Source: Elysia marginata
Lineage: Eukaryota; Mollusca; Gastropoda; Plakobranchidae
NCBI GenBank assembly: GCA_019649035.1
Contig: BMAT01004028.1
Location: forward strand, 63,437 to 127,436
Length of the DNA: 64,000 bases
Direction of reading: 5' to 3'
Shown: one piece after another, positions 26,681-36,070 of the stretch
Layout: each line of letters begins with the position of its first letter
Position numbering within the stretch: position 1 is the first letter of the stretch
Notes under the pieces: generated by a model
Told to the model about the DNA's origin: nothing
Seen by the model: only the letters and a program-made list of their open reading frames with translations
The model's database searches: none
Made by a program: the position numbers and the translations under genes

Positions 26681-26949
26681 AATTTCAAATGCTATCGTTA
26701 CTAAATTTGCCTTTACCGTAGCGCAGACGAATAAATAAACACTAAATGTTAAATATGGAATAGGATTTTTCGGATAATTTTAAACAACAAAAATATTTTC
26801 GTTTTCTACTTTTTTTCATAACAGGTTTCAGTTTTTTTGATTTTTTTTTGTATCGTTCTAAAATTGTGCAAATGCCTTTTCAAAATTGAATCTTATTTTA
26901 TGATAATCCGTTTTAAAATTAACTTTCTCAAATATCTTCTGCTTCTAAT

Positions 26950-28065
26950 ATGAAAAAAAGAAATGTCCTTTCACTCATCGGTATTATAATTGTGCTCAAC
27001 TCTTGTACCTCTGATAAATACGAAAATGGTCGAGATAATTTTGACCGAAAAGCGATTCTTGAAAACTGGGCAGATAATATTATTGTCCCTGCCTATAAAT
27101 CATTCCAAAAGACAATTAACACGCTGAGCCAAAAAAAAGATTTATTTGTCAATAATCCCGAAGAAGATAATTTAAAAGCGCTGAGACAATCTTGGGAAAC
27201 AGCCTACTTACACTGGCAACAAGTTTCCATGTTTGAAATAGGGCCTGCAGAAGAGTTGCATTTCCAGGAATATATGAATACATATCCTTTAAATAAAGAT
27301 ATAACAGATAAGTATATAACAAATCAAAAAGGGTATGATCTCAAAGGGCTAAACACAACAAATAATCAGGGGTTTCCAGCATTAGATTATTTGATAAATG
27401 GTTTGAGCGATACGGACATCTTAAGTTTTTATAAATCAAATGCAAAAAAGGATGACTACAAAGAGTACCTTACGAAACTAGTTACACGAATGAAAATCCT
27501 TACAGATTCTGTTGTAACCAAATGGGAAAGTGGGTATAGAGATATGTTTGTAAAGAGGGATGGAAAGTCTCTATCAGGTGCTGTAAATATGATGGTCAAT
27601 GATTATATTTTTCACTACGAAAGGCGTATCCGTTCAGGTAAGGTAGGAATTCCTACAGGGTTGCGTTCAGAAACTCCCCTTCCAGAGAAGGTAGAAGCGT
27701 ATTATAAAAAAGATATTTCCAAGAAACTTTTTAATAAGGCACTAGATGCTTCCCAAAATTTTTTCAACGGTTGCTCCTTCTCTGACCCCCAAAAAAAAGG
27801 AGAGAGCCTAAAGTCCTATCTAGACTATCTAAAAGCAAAAAAAGGTGGTAAGAGTCTGAGCGATATTATCAATAATCAATTTGAAAAAGTGAGAAAAGTC
27901 GTAGAAGAGCTAGATGACAACTTCTATAAAGAAATAAAAAAAACAAACAACCAACCGATGAGGGATGCCTACAGTGAGTTACAAAAAAATATGATATATC
28001 TAAAGGTGGATATGTTACAAGCACTAGATATTTCAGTTGACTATTCGGATGCAGACGGGGACTAA
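26950..28065 (+). CDS. Imelysin family lipoprotein (iron-regulated, peptidase M75-like)
   Basis: A periplasmic or surface-attached lipoprotein of the imelysin/IrpA family, associated with heme or iron acquisition. The 371-residue product has a lipoprotein signal (IIIVLNSC, Cys19), the helical-bundle region with QSWETAYLHWQQVSMFEIGPAEE, and the family's QGFPALDYLINGL motif. The canonical GxHxxE reads GPAEELHFQE here. The next gene starts one base after its stop. The upstream gap of 270 bases holds the end of the decayed DUF4856 reading frame (to 26738) and A/T-rich sequence with no clear promoter box. Confidence 0.88.
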   Translation: MKKRNVLSLIGIIIVLNSCTSDKYENGRDNFDRKAILENWADNIIVPAYKSFQKTINTLSQKKDLFVNNPEEDNLKALRQSWETAYLHWQQVSMFEIGPAEELHFQEYMNTYPLNKDITDKYITNQKGYDLKGLNTTNNQGFPALDYLINGLSDTDILSFYKSNAKKDDYKEYLTKLVTRMKILTDSVVTKWESGYRDMFVKRDGKSLSGAVNMMVNDYIFHYERRIRSGKVGIPTGLRSETPLPEKVEAYYKKDISKKLFNKALDASQNFFNGCSFSDPQKKGESLKSYLDYLKAKKGGKSLSDIINNQFEKVRKVVEELDDNFYKEIKKTNNQPMRDAYSELQKNMIYLKVDMLQALDISVDYSDADGD

Positions 28066-28066
28066 A

Positions 28067-29431
28067 ATGTTGTTTACGCGCACCTTAAAATATTTGAAGA
28101 CCCCGACAGAAATAGCCCCTTTGGTTGTTTTTCGGATATTGTTTGGATTGCTGATAATGTTTGGAATGGTGCGGTTTTTTGCCTATGGCTGGATAGACAA
28201 ATTCTACATAGAACCAAAATTTTTCTTCAGTTACTACGGGTTTGAGTTTGTAAAACCCTTTGGAAACTACACCTATCTGCTTTTTGTTGGGTGCTTTTTA
28301 TCAGCACTGGGGATTTTGCTCGGGTACAGATACCGACTAGCTACCGTGATATTTTTTCTCAGTTTTACCTACATAGAGTTGATGGACAAGACAAACTACC
28401 TAAACCATTACTATTTTGTGAGCCTTGTGGGCTTTATACTTATTTTTTTGCCTGCAAATGCTTCCTTTTCTCTAGATTCCCTCCGAAGCCAAAAGTATAG
28501 ATACCAAAAAATACCCCGATATAATATCTTTTTTATTCAACTTTTGCTCGCTCTTGTCTATTTTTACTCAGGGTTAGCCAAAATAAACTCCGACTGGTTA
28601 TTGGAGGCCACTCCCTTAAAAATATGGTTGCCATCAAAATATTATATACCTGTACTCGGTCATTTGTTACAACATGAGTGGATGCACTATCTTATGAGTT
28701 GGTGTGGGATGTTGTACGATATTTGTATTCCGTTTTTGCTTTTTTGGAACAGAACCAGATCATTTGCTTTTGTCTTAGTTATTTTGTTCCATGTCTTGAC
28801 ACGAATATTATTCCCGATAGGGATATTCCCATATGTAATGATTTCCAGTACGCTTATATTCTTCAATTCTCATTTTCATAAAAACATTCTTTTTGGAATA
28901 AGTAAAATTCTAAGGTTAAAAAAAACACCCAACAAGGGGACTCTTTATTGGAAAGGTACTCTAAAAGACAGATTTATAGTTTCTATATTTGCTGTTTTTT
29001 TTATGCTTCAGGTTCTTATCCCCTTTCGCTATTTGCTTTATTCAGAAGAGCTTTTTTGGACAGAGGAGGGCTTTCGTTTTTCATGGCGGGTAATGCTTTT
29101 GGAAAAGAGAGGTTTGGCAAGTTTCAAAGTAGTAAACCCAAAAACAGGCAATGGATTTTATGTCGAAAACAGCGATTTTCTTACGCCCATTCAGGAAAAG
29201 CAGATGTCTACACAGCCTGATTTTATACTGGAATATGCCCATTTTCTCAGGCAACATTTTAAATCTAAAGGAATCAAGAATCCTAAAATATATGTAGAGA
29301 GTTATGTATCCCTTAATGGGAGAGGGAGCCAACTATATATAGACCCTAAAGTAGATCTCGCCAAAGAAAAAGAGTCTTTCGATCACAAAACATGGATATT
29401 ACCATTTGGAGATGAAATCAAAGGGTTTTAG
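28067..29431 (+). CDS. HTTM (vitamin K-dependent gamma-carboxylase-like) membrane protein
   Basis: A 454-residue inner-membrane protein of the horizontally transferred transmembrane (HTTM) family, related to the membrane part of vitamin K-dependent gamma-carboxylase. It has about eight hydrophobic segments between residues 20 and 330; the family tract YFYSGLAKINSDWL lies about residues 162-175. A soluble tail of about 110 residues follows. The frame is open from 28037, but ATG at 28067 sits one base after the imelysin stop and gives a normal N-terminus. Its end overlaps the receptor gene by 20 bases. It could modify a partner protein of the iron locus; the reaction is unknown. Confidence 0.85.
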   Translation: MLFTRTLKYLKTPTEIAPLVVFRILFGLLIMFGMVRFFAYGWIDKFYIEPKFFFSYYGFEFVKPFGNYTYLLFVGCFLSALGILLGYRYRLATVIFFLSFTYIELMDKTNYLNHYYFVSLVGFILIFLPANASFSLDSLRSQKYRYQKIPRYNIFFIQLLLALVYFYSGLAKINSDWLLEATPLKIWLPSKYYIPVLGHLLQHEWMHYLMSWCGMLYDICIPFLLFWNRTRSFAFVLVILFHVLTRILFPIGIFPYVMISSTLIFFNSHFHKNILFGISKILRLKKTPNKGTLYWKGTLKDRFIVSIFAVFFMLQVLIPFRYLLYSEELFWTEEGFRFSWRVMLLEKRGLASFKVVNPKTGNGFYVENSDFLTPIQEKQMSTQPDFILEYAHFLRQHFKSKGIKNPKIYVESYVSLNGRGSQLYIDPKVDLAKEKESFDHKTWILPFGDEIKGF

Positions 29432-31874
29432 GGGATTTCTCTTTATTGTATTTTTTACACCATTAGTGTTAATCGCACAACATATCAAAGGGAAGGTCAT
29501 ATCAGAGACTAGTAGCAAACCAATACCTGAAGTAGAGGTTTACGACAAAATCTCTCAAAAACACATTGTTACAGACAATTTGGGGAACTTTAAATTTGAA
29601 GATTTAGAAAAGGGGAAGCACACTTTAGTTTTTTACAATGACTTCTATGGCTTGTTGGAGCAAGAAGTCATATCTCCTAAGGAAAACTTAATAGTCAAGC
29701 TCAAACTCACCAATAACCTCTCTGAGGTAACTGTACAGGCTAAAAGGAGTAGCTTTTTCGATATGAAAAGGCTAAAAGATGTCGAGGTAACGGCCATTTA
29801 TGCCGGGAAGAAAAATGAAGTGATTTTGGTAGATCAAATTGTCGGAAACCTTTCTTCCAATAATGCCCGCCAAATCTACGCACAAGTATCCGGTCTTAAT
29901 ATATACGAGAGTAGCGATTGTGGACTTCAACTCGCTATTGGAGGTAGAGGGCTGAACCCCAATCGTACTTCTAATTTCAATACTAGACAAAATGGATATG
30001 ACATCAGTGCCGATGTACTAGGATACCCCGAAAGTTACTTTACTCCTCTTGCTGAATCTCTAAGAGAAATACAAATCATTAGGGGAGCCGCCTCTTTGCA
30101 ATATGGGACACAATTTGGTGGTCTTGTCAACTTCAAAATAAAAGCCCCCCCGAGGGGCAAAGAAATTCTGATAAGTAGGCAAACCTACAACACAAACTGT
30201 GGCTATTCGATGTTCAGCAGTATTGGAGGCAAGCATAATAAGGTTGGCTATTATTCCTACTTTGGCTATAAGAAAAGGCCTAAAGGTGGACGTCCCAATA
30301 CAAAGTTAGAGTCTGTCAATGGATACATTAATTTAGTGTATCATTTTTCAAAATACACAAAACTATCAGGGCAGTACACCCACCTAAATTATATCGCCCA
30401 ACAGCCGGGAGGCCTTACAGACAAGCAATTTTATAAAAACCCCTATTTTAGTAATCGCTCTCGAAACTGGTTCAAAGTAAATTGGAATCTTTTTGCTTTA
30501 AAGTTTAGTCATCAATTTTCTAAAAAGGTCTATTTTAGCCTTATTCTTTTTGGCCTCAAAGCTTCTAGGAGTGCCATAGGGTTTAGAAAAAAACGGGTGT
30601 CGCAAAAGGATGACTTGGGTGCTAGAGATTTAATTTCCTCTGAGTTTATAAACGGTGGTGCAGAAGCCCGGTTTCTAAAAAAATATGGCATAAAACAGAA
30701 AAAAGCTGTTTTTGTATTGGGTGCAAAATACTACCAATCTAATAACACTTCTATTCAAGGGCAGGGGAGTGATGGTAGTGAGGCAAATTTTAACTTGGCT
30801 ACAAATAAATTTCTAGCCCCCCACAAACAATCTAATTTTAAATACCCCAACTTGAACTTTGCCTTTTTTGGAGAAAATATTTACTACTTATCTGAAAAAC
30901 TCTCCATAACACCTGGCTTTAGGCTGGAGTATATCAAAACAGAAAGCAATGGAAGTTACAAAACCATCAATACTGACTTAGCGGGAAATACCATTTACAG
31001 TAAAAGTCTTAACGACAATAGAACCTTTGAAAGGGGGAGGTTATTGCTGGGTATTGGTCTTAGCTTCAAGCCCACAAAAATGGTAGAGTTCTTTGCCAAC
31101 TTTTCTCAAAACTATCGTTCTGTAACATTCAATGATATAAGGATTACCAACCCAAGTTTTTGGATAGACCCCAATATTTCTGATGAGAGTGGATTTTCCA
31201 CCGATTTAGGAGTACGAGGCGATCATTTGGGGCTTATCTCCTATAATTTGAATGTCTTTGGGCTGTTTTACGACAACCGTATAGGCGGGGTATTGCGGGA
31301 AGGGCGACCAAATACTAGCGGGGAACTAGTAGAAAGCGATAAAATTTTTCGAGTCAGAGGTAATATAGGCACTGCTTTTATATATGGAATTGAAAGCCTT
31401 TTAGACTGGAATACACTCAAAGCACTTGGTATAACGGATGTAAATTACAAGACTAGTCTGTATACCAATATGGCATTGACTTTTTCTAAATATCTGGAGT
31501 CGGAAATAGCAGGAGTAAAGGGTAAAAATGTAGAGTTTGTACCAAAAATAAATATAAAAACAGGCATAAAAACAGGATACAAAAACTTCCTGGCAAGTAT
31601 CCAATACACCTACATATCTGAGCAATTTACAGAAGCATCTAACGCCCCCCAAGACAAAAATAACAACCAAAGTGGTGTTAACGGTACCATTCCCGACTAC
31701 CAAGTGGTGGATTTCTCTTTGTCATTTTCATATAAGTTTTTGAGACTAGAAACAGGTGTGAATAATTTGCTCAATTCCCAATACTTCACACAGAGAGCAA
31801 CTGGGTATCCTGGACCTGGAATAATTCCCGCTATGCCAAGGAGTCTATATATAACACTTCATGTAAAATTATAA
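29412..31874 (+). CDS. FecA-like TonB-dependent outer-membrane receptor
   Basis: An 820-residue outer-membrane barrel that imports an iron complex with TonB energy. Order: signal peptide (1-23, ending LIAQ), a carboxypeptidase-regulatory-like beta domain (about 25-97), the plug domain (about 115-235), and the barrel, ending in a TLHVKL strand. The plug has the FecA-like tract IGGRGLNPNRTSN...NGYDISADVLGYPE and IIRGAASLQYG, which points to ferric citrate or a similar chelate. The TTG at 29406 is in frame, but ATG at 29412 gives the expected basic MKSK start. It is the last gene of the imelysin-HTTM unit. Confidence 0.9.
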   Translation: MKSKGFRGFLFIVFFTPLVLIAQHIKGKVISETSSKPIPEVEVYDKISQKHIVTDNLGNFKFEDLEKGKHTLVFYNDFYGLLEQEVISPKENLIVKLKLTNNLSEVTVQAKRSSFFDMKRLKDVEVTAIYAGKKNEVILVDQIVGNLSSNNARQIYAQVSGLNIYESSDCGLQLAIGGRGLNPNRTSNFNTRQNGYDISADVLGYPESYFTPLAESLREIQIIRGAASLQYGTQFGGLVNFKIKAPPRGKEILISRQTYNTNCGYSMFSSIGGKHNKVGYYSYFGYKKRPKGGRPNTKLESVNGYINLVYHFSKYTKLSGQYTHLNYIAQQPGGLTDKQFYKNPYFSNRSRNWFKVNWNLFALKFSHQFSKKVYFSLILFGLKASRSAIGFRKKRVSQKDDLGARDLISSEFINGGAEARFLKKYGIKQKKAVFVLGAKYYQSNNTSIQGQGSDGSEANFNLATNKFLAPHKQSNFKYPNLNFAFFGENIYYLSEKLSITPGFRLEYIKTESNGSYKTINTDLAGNTIYSKSLNDNRTFERGRLLLGIGLSFKPTKMVEFFANFSQNYRSVTFNDIRITNPSFWIDPNISDESGFSTDLGVRGDHLGLISYNLNVFGLFYDNRIGGVLREGRPNTSGELVESDKIFRVRGNIGTAFIYGIESLLDWNTLKALGITDVNYKTSLYTNMALTFSKYLESEIAGVKGKNVEFVPKINIKTGIKTGYKNFLASIQYTYISEQFTEASNAPQDKNNNQSGVNGTIPDYQVVDFSLSFSYKFLRLETGVNNLLNSQYFTQRATGYPGPGIIPAMPRSLYITLHVKL

Positions 31875-31883
31875 ATATTAATT

Positions 31884-31929
31884 TAGTAAGTGCGACTAAT
31901 CAGAAAAATATTTATAGGCTAATTTAACT
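31884..31929. repeat. Intergenic repeat, copy A
   Basis: About 46 bases after the receptor gene that align with copy B at 38682-38729 at roughly 40 of 48 positions, with a shared core AAGTGCGAC and AATCAGAAAA. Both copies are noncoding and in the same orientation. It may be a dispersed repeat, a protein-binding site or the trace of a small element. Confidence 0.5.
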
Positions 31930-31972
31930 AGCGACAATTATTCCCAAATACTTTTCATGCTTTTTTCATTTT

Positions 31973-31995
31973 ATGTACAAATTATGTATGTACAT
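31973..31995. promoter_or_regulatory. Inverted repeat overlapping the nadA promoter (candidate operator)
   Basis: ATGTACA (31973-31979) and TGTACAT (31989-31995) form a perfect 7-base inverted repeat with 9 bases between. The right arm overlaps the TACATTTG -7 box, the classical position for a repressor site. A regulator responding to NAD or niacin would fit, but none is encoded here. Confidence 0.45.
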
Positions 31996-31998
31996 TTG
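31991..31998 (+). promoter_or_regulatory. -7 box of nadA
   Basis: TACATTTG matches TAnnTTTG exactly, 24 bases before the nadA ATG at 32022. Confidence 0.5.
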
Positions 31999-32021
31999 TT
32001 GGGATCCATCATTCTGAGAAA

Positions 32022-33014
32022 ATGACTGAAACTGATACGCTTTTTCACCTAAAATCAAAAGGCTATTTGGACCTGCCTGTGGGGGATGAAATCAACCTAA
32101 AAGTAGCTATCAATAACCTAAAAAAAGAAAAAAATGCCGTTATATTAGCCCACTACTATCAAGATCCCAATATACAAGATATTGCCGACTATGTGGGCGA
32201 TAGTCTAGGGTTATCTCAAGAGGCATCCGAGACAAAAGCTGATATTATTCTATTTGCGGGAGTCCATTTTATGGCAGAAACTGCAAAAATCATCAACCCT
32301 AGTAAAAAGGTAATTCTCCCTGACTTAAATGCAGGATGCTCACTTGCAGAATCTATCACAGGGGAGGGGTTAAAAAAATTTAGGAGACAATACCCCAATC
32401 ACATCGTCATTAGCTATATCAATACCTCTGCCGATGTGAAGGTCTACTCGGACATTGTTTGTACATCATCCAACGCTGTAAAAATAGTAAACTCTATCCC
32501 AAAAGAGCAACCCATTATATTCACCCCGGACAAAAACCTTGGACAGTATATCATCAAACAAACAGGCAGAGATATGCTACTTTGGGATGGTGCCTGTATT
32601 GTTCATGAAGCGTTTTCTATAGATAAACTTATCACACTTTGCAAAAAATACCCCGAAGCTCAAATTGTTGCACATCCTGAATCTGAAGCTCATATTTTGA
32701 AAGTGGCTCATTATATTGGTTCAACCTCACAGATGATAGACTATGTAAAATCTTCTGAAAATAATACTTTTATTGTAGCTACTGAAGTAGGCATTCTACA
32801 CGAAATGGAGCGACAGGTAAATGACAAAAAACTCATCCCCGCACCTGCCGAAAAAGACAATAGCTGTGCATGTTCGGAGTGTCATTATATGAAAATGAAC
32901 ACTTTAAAGAAAGTGTACCTTTGCTTAAGGTATGAATTGCCCGAGGTTTATATAAATGAAGATATCAGACTCAAAGCACTTAAACCTATTGAGAGAATGC
33001 TAAGTCTTTCCTAA
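32022..33014 (+). CDS. nadA: Quinolinate synthase A
   Basis: NadA condenses iminoaspartate with dihydroxyacetone phosphate to quinolinate in de novo NAD synthesis, using an oxygen-sensitive 4Fe-4S cluster. The 330-residue protein has AHYYQDPNIQD near the start and cluster Cys candidates in the GCS (Asn-Ala-Gly-Cys-Ser) motif, in VCTSSNAV and in the CACSECHYM segment. Length fits the family. The nadB gene starts 5 bases after its stop, so the two form one unit; nadC is not in the window. Confidence 0.95.
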   Translation: MTETDTLFHLKSKGYLDLPVGDEINLKVAINNLKKEKNAVILAHYYQDPNIQDIADYVGDSLGLSQEASETKADIILFAGVHFMAETAKIINPSKKVILPDLNAGCSLAESITGEGLKKFRRQYPNHIVISYINTSADVKVYSDIVCTSSNAVKIVNSIPKEQPIIFTPDKNLGQYIIKQTGRDMLLWDGACIVHEAFSIDKLITLCKKYPEAQIVAHPESEAHILKVAHYIGSTSQMIDYVKSSENNTFIVATEVGILHEMERQVNDKKLIPAPAEKDNSCACSECHYMKMNTLKKVYLCLRYELPEVYINEDIRLKALKPIERMLSLS

Positions 33015-33019
33015 TTATA

Positions 33020-34567
33020 ATGACTTTACACACCGATATTTTAATATTAGGGTCTGGAATTGCTGGACTTACAACCGCCATCAAGTCTGGTGAAAATTCT
33101 CCCGAAAAGAAAATTTTAATCATCACAAAAGATGATAAAATTGAGTCTAACACAAAGTATGCCCAAGGTGGACTAGCCGCGGTAATCCATAAATTCGACA
33201 GCTTTGAAAAGCACATAGAAGACACGCTCAAATCAGGTTGCTATCTCAACAAAAAAGACATTGTAAAAGCCGTGATAAAAGATGCTCCAAAGTGCCTCAA
33301 AGAAATAATGGAGTGGGGAACCGATTTTGACACGGACGAAAGTGGTAAACTGCACCTCGGTAAAGAGGGAGGACATTCCGATAACAGAATCGTACACCAC
33401 AAAGACATCAGTGGCTTAGAAATAGAGCGTAGCCTATTAAAGAAAACCGAGAGCCTTCCCAATATTACCATATTGCAACATCACTTTGCCATAGATCTTA
33501 TCACCCATCACCAAACAAAAGTAATAGGTAAGAAAAATCAATGCTATGGTGCTTATGTATTAGATATAAAGAAAAACGCGGTCATTACTATATCTGCCAA
33601 CCAAACTTGCATTGCCACAGGGGGCATCGGACAGGTTTACAGACATACTACAAATCCTTTGGTAGCTACGGGAGATGGCATTGCCATGGCATATCGGGCC
33701 AAGGCAAAAGTTGTAGGAATGGAATTTATACAGTTTCATCCCACTGCTCTATATAACCTTAACGAAGACCGTCCTTTTCTTATATCAGAAGCTGTGAGGG
33801 GCTTTGGATCCATATTGAGAAATGAAAGGGGAGAAGCCTTTATGGAAAAATATGACTCCCGAAAGGACTTAGCACCGAGAGATATTGTTTCTAGAGCTAT
33901 AGACAAAGAACTCAAAAACTCTGACAAACCATATGTCTATTTGGATGCGACCCATACAAATATTGAGGACTTTAAACACTTATTTCCAAATATTTATGCC
34001 AAGTGTATGAAAAATGGAATAGACATATCCAAAAGCTATATTCCTGTCGTCCCTGCCATGCACTATATTTGCGGAGGTATAGATGTAAATAAAAAAGGAA
34101 AAACAAGCATAAACAATCTATTTGCCTGTGGCGAATGTGCCCATACAGGACTTCACGGTGCTAATAGATTGGCTTCCAATTCTTTATCTGAAGCACTTGT
34201 CTTTGCCCAAAATATTGCTAGGGCGATTTGCAAATCTTCCAAATCTAAAGCAGTTCGCCTGCCCACTTGGAACGAAACAGGAATAACACTACCATCTGAA
34301 ACCATTATCATCAGGCAAAATAAAGAGGAAATACAAACCCTAATGAGCAACTATGTAGCTATTGTTAGGTCTGATAATAGACTAAAAAATGCGCTTAAAC
34401 GACTCGAAATCATCTACAAAGAAGTAGAATCATTTTACAAAACCTCCAAAGTATCACTACCCCTGGGTGAGCTCAGAAACCTAACTACCATTGCCTATGT
34501 TATTGTTAAACAGTCCATTAACCAAAGAAAAAATATCGGTACATTTTATAATACCAATTTGGAGTAA
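33020..34567 (+). CDS. nadB: L-aspartate oxidase
   Basis: NadB oxidises L-aspartate to iminoaspartate with FAD, feeding NadA. The 515-residue flavoprotein has the dinucleotide-binding LILGSGIAGLTTAIKS at the N-terminus, YAQGGLAAV, the FHPTAL region, HYICGGI with the conserved His, and CGECAHTGLHGANRLASNSL near the FAD site. It is the second gene after nadA with a 5-base gap. Confidence 0.95.
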   Translation: MTLHTDILILGSGIAGLTTAIKSGENSPEKKILIITKDDKIESNTKYAQGGLAAVIHKFDSFEKHIEDTLKSGCYLNKKDIVKAVIKDAPKCLKEIMEWGTDFDTDESGKLHLGKEGGHSDNRIVHHKDISGLEIERSLLKKTESLPNITILQHHFAIDLITHHQTKVIGKKNQCYGAYVLDIKKNAVITISANQTCIATGGIGQVYRHTTNPLVATGDGIAMAYRAKAKVVGMEFIQFHPTALYNLNEDRPFLISEAVRGFGSILRNERGEAFMEKYDSRKDLAPRDIVSRAIDKELKNSDKPYVYLDATHTNIEDFKHLFPNIYAKCMKNGIDISKSYIPVVPAMHYICGGIDVNKKGKTSINNLFACGECAHTGLHGANRLASNSLSEALVFAQNIARAICKSSKSKAVRLPTWNETGITLPSETIIIRQNKEEIQTLMSNYVAIVRSDNRLKNALKRLEIIYKEVESFYKTSKVSLPLGELRNLTTIAYVIVKQSINQRKNIGTFYNTNLE

Positions 34568-34877
34568 TACATACGCCTCTAAAATCTCTGTAACTCCCTA
34601 AAAAATAACTCAAAATAGGGCATTGTTAAATTCATATATCCAATGTATCAGTTTAAAAAATTAGCATGAGTAGTTTGAGTGTCTTTTCATATCATATACC
34701 TTGATATTACTGTAGCTTTTCTACTCCTCCTAACTACTTCACTTAAATTTAATACCTTACTTTGCTAGTCTATACAATAGTTTTGTTCTTAAAAATTAGT
34801 GTTTTAAGCATCCTACATTACTTTTAATACTTTTTTTGGGCTAATTTAATATTAGTTGGTATCCAATTTATTTTATA
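34568..34877. other. Intergenic region between nadB and the acyl-CoA dehydrogenase
   Basis: About 310 A/T-rich bases without a plausible gene on either strand. It ends in the promoter listed next. Near 34849 is GGCTAATTTAA, which also closes the repeat at 31884-31929, but the match is too short to call a third copy. Confidence 0.5.
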
Positions 34878-34885
34878 TAATTTCG
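34856..34885 (+). promoter_or_regulatory. Promoter of the acyl-CoA dehydrogenase gene
   Basis: TTG at 34856-34858 is separated by 19 bases from TAATTTCG at 34878-34885, close to the Bacteroidetes TTG-N19-TAnnTTTG pattern. The start codons lie at 34902 (GTG) and 34917 (ATG). Confidence 0.45.
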
Positions 34886-34901
34886 CGAGTTTATCTTAAA
34901 G

Positions 34902-36053
34902 GTGATTCTTCCAAAAATGAACGAAGAGGTTTTGTATGATATTAAGTGTTCCGTAAAAGATTTCCTAGAAAGGTATATCAAGCCCAATGTAAAGACTTGG
35001 GATGAGGCGCAGAGTTTCCCCGTAGAAGTATTTAGAAAAGCTGGGGAGTACGGATTTTTAGGGGTACTTACCCCTGAGAAATACGGAGGATTGGGGGCAG
35101 ACTATAGCGTCTATGTAGCCATTATAGAAGAAATATCTAAGGTGGATCCATCTGTAGGTTTGTCTATAGCGGCTCATAATTCTTTAGCGACAAATCATAT
35201 CTATCTGTTTTCTGAGGAAAAACAAAAACTGAGATGGCTTCCAAAACTCAATAGCGGTCAGGCAATAGGATCCTGGGGTCTTACAGAGCCTAGCTCTGGG
35301 TCTGATGCAGGGGCAATTTGTACAACCGCAAGGAGAGATGGCGATAATTGGGTCATCAATGGCACCAAAAGTTTTATAACACATGGATATAGTTCCGATA
35401 TTGCCGTTGTTGTTTGTAGAACTGGAGAAAAAAATGCTAAGAACAATGCTACAGCCTTTGTAGTGGAAAAGGGAACTAAGGGATTTATCGCAGGGAAAAA
35501 AGAAGATAAACTTGGAATGAGGGCTAGTGAAACTGCACAGCAAATATTTAAAAATTGCATAATTCCCGATGAGAATAGGCTAGGTAAGGTAGGGGATGGG
35601 TTTAAGCAGGCAATGCGTGTTTTAGAAGGGGGAAGAGTTTCTATAGCAGCCTTGTCTAATGGTATATCTAGAGGGGCTTTTGAAGCCGCAATAAAGTACG
35701 CTAAGGAGAGGGAACAGTTTGGGAAACCGATTAGTACATTCCAAAGTATTGCTTTTAAATTGGCGGATATGGAAACCCAAATACAGGCGTCTTCTGCACT
35801 TATAGAAAGGGCAATTAATGCCATTGTAGAACATTCTAAAGACATCAAAAAGCTCACTGCTTTAGCAAAACTTTTTGCCTCCGAAGCCTGCGTTAAAATA
35901 GCTGGAGAGGCGTTACAAATATTTGGAGGATACGGATATTCCAAAGAGTATCCGGTGGAGCGATTTTACAGAGACTCAAAAATCTGTACTATTGGTGAGG
36001 GGACTTCGGAAATACAACGCCTTATTATTGCTAGAGATATCTTAGGAGAGTAA
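34902..36053 (+). CDS. Acyl-CoA dehydrogenase
   Basis: A FAD enzyme that makes a trans-2-enoyl-CoA from acyl-CoA in fatty acid or branched-chain amino acid breakdown. The 383-residue protein has the family signatures GSWGLTEPSSGSDAG and GEALQIFGGYGYSKEYPVERFYRD, and the EGTSEIQR motif with the catalytic Glu of the short/medium-chain type. GTG at 34902 or ATG at 34917 may start it; ATG gives the commoner N-terminus. Chain length preference cannot be judged by eye. It stands alone and ends 17 bases from the convergent lectin gene. Confidence 0.92.
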   Translation: MILPKMNEEVLYDIKCSVKDFLERYIKPNVKTWDEAQSFPVEVFRKAGEYGFLGVLTPEKYGGLGADYSVYVAIIEEISKVDPSVGLSIAAHNSLATNHIYLFSEEKQKLRWLPKLNSGQAIGSWGLTEPSSGSDAGAICTTARRDGDNWVINGTKSFITHGYSSDIAVVVCRTGEKNAKNNATAFVVEKGTKGFIAGKKEDKLGMRASETAQQIFKNCIIPDENRLGKVGDGFKQAMRVLEGGRVSIAALSNGISRGAFEAAIKYAKEREQFGKPISTFQSIAFKLADMETQIQASSALIERAINAIVEHSKDIKKLTALAKLFASEACVKIAGEALQIFGGYGYSKEYPVERFYRDSKICTIGEGTSEIQRLIIARDILGE

Positions 36054-36070
36054 TTTTTTTTGGCAAGGGA

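Noticed and set aside
34568-34901. Third copy of the intergenic repeat near 34849
   Set aside because: Only about 11-13 bases match, which is within chance in A/T-rich DNA.
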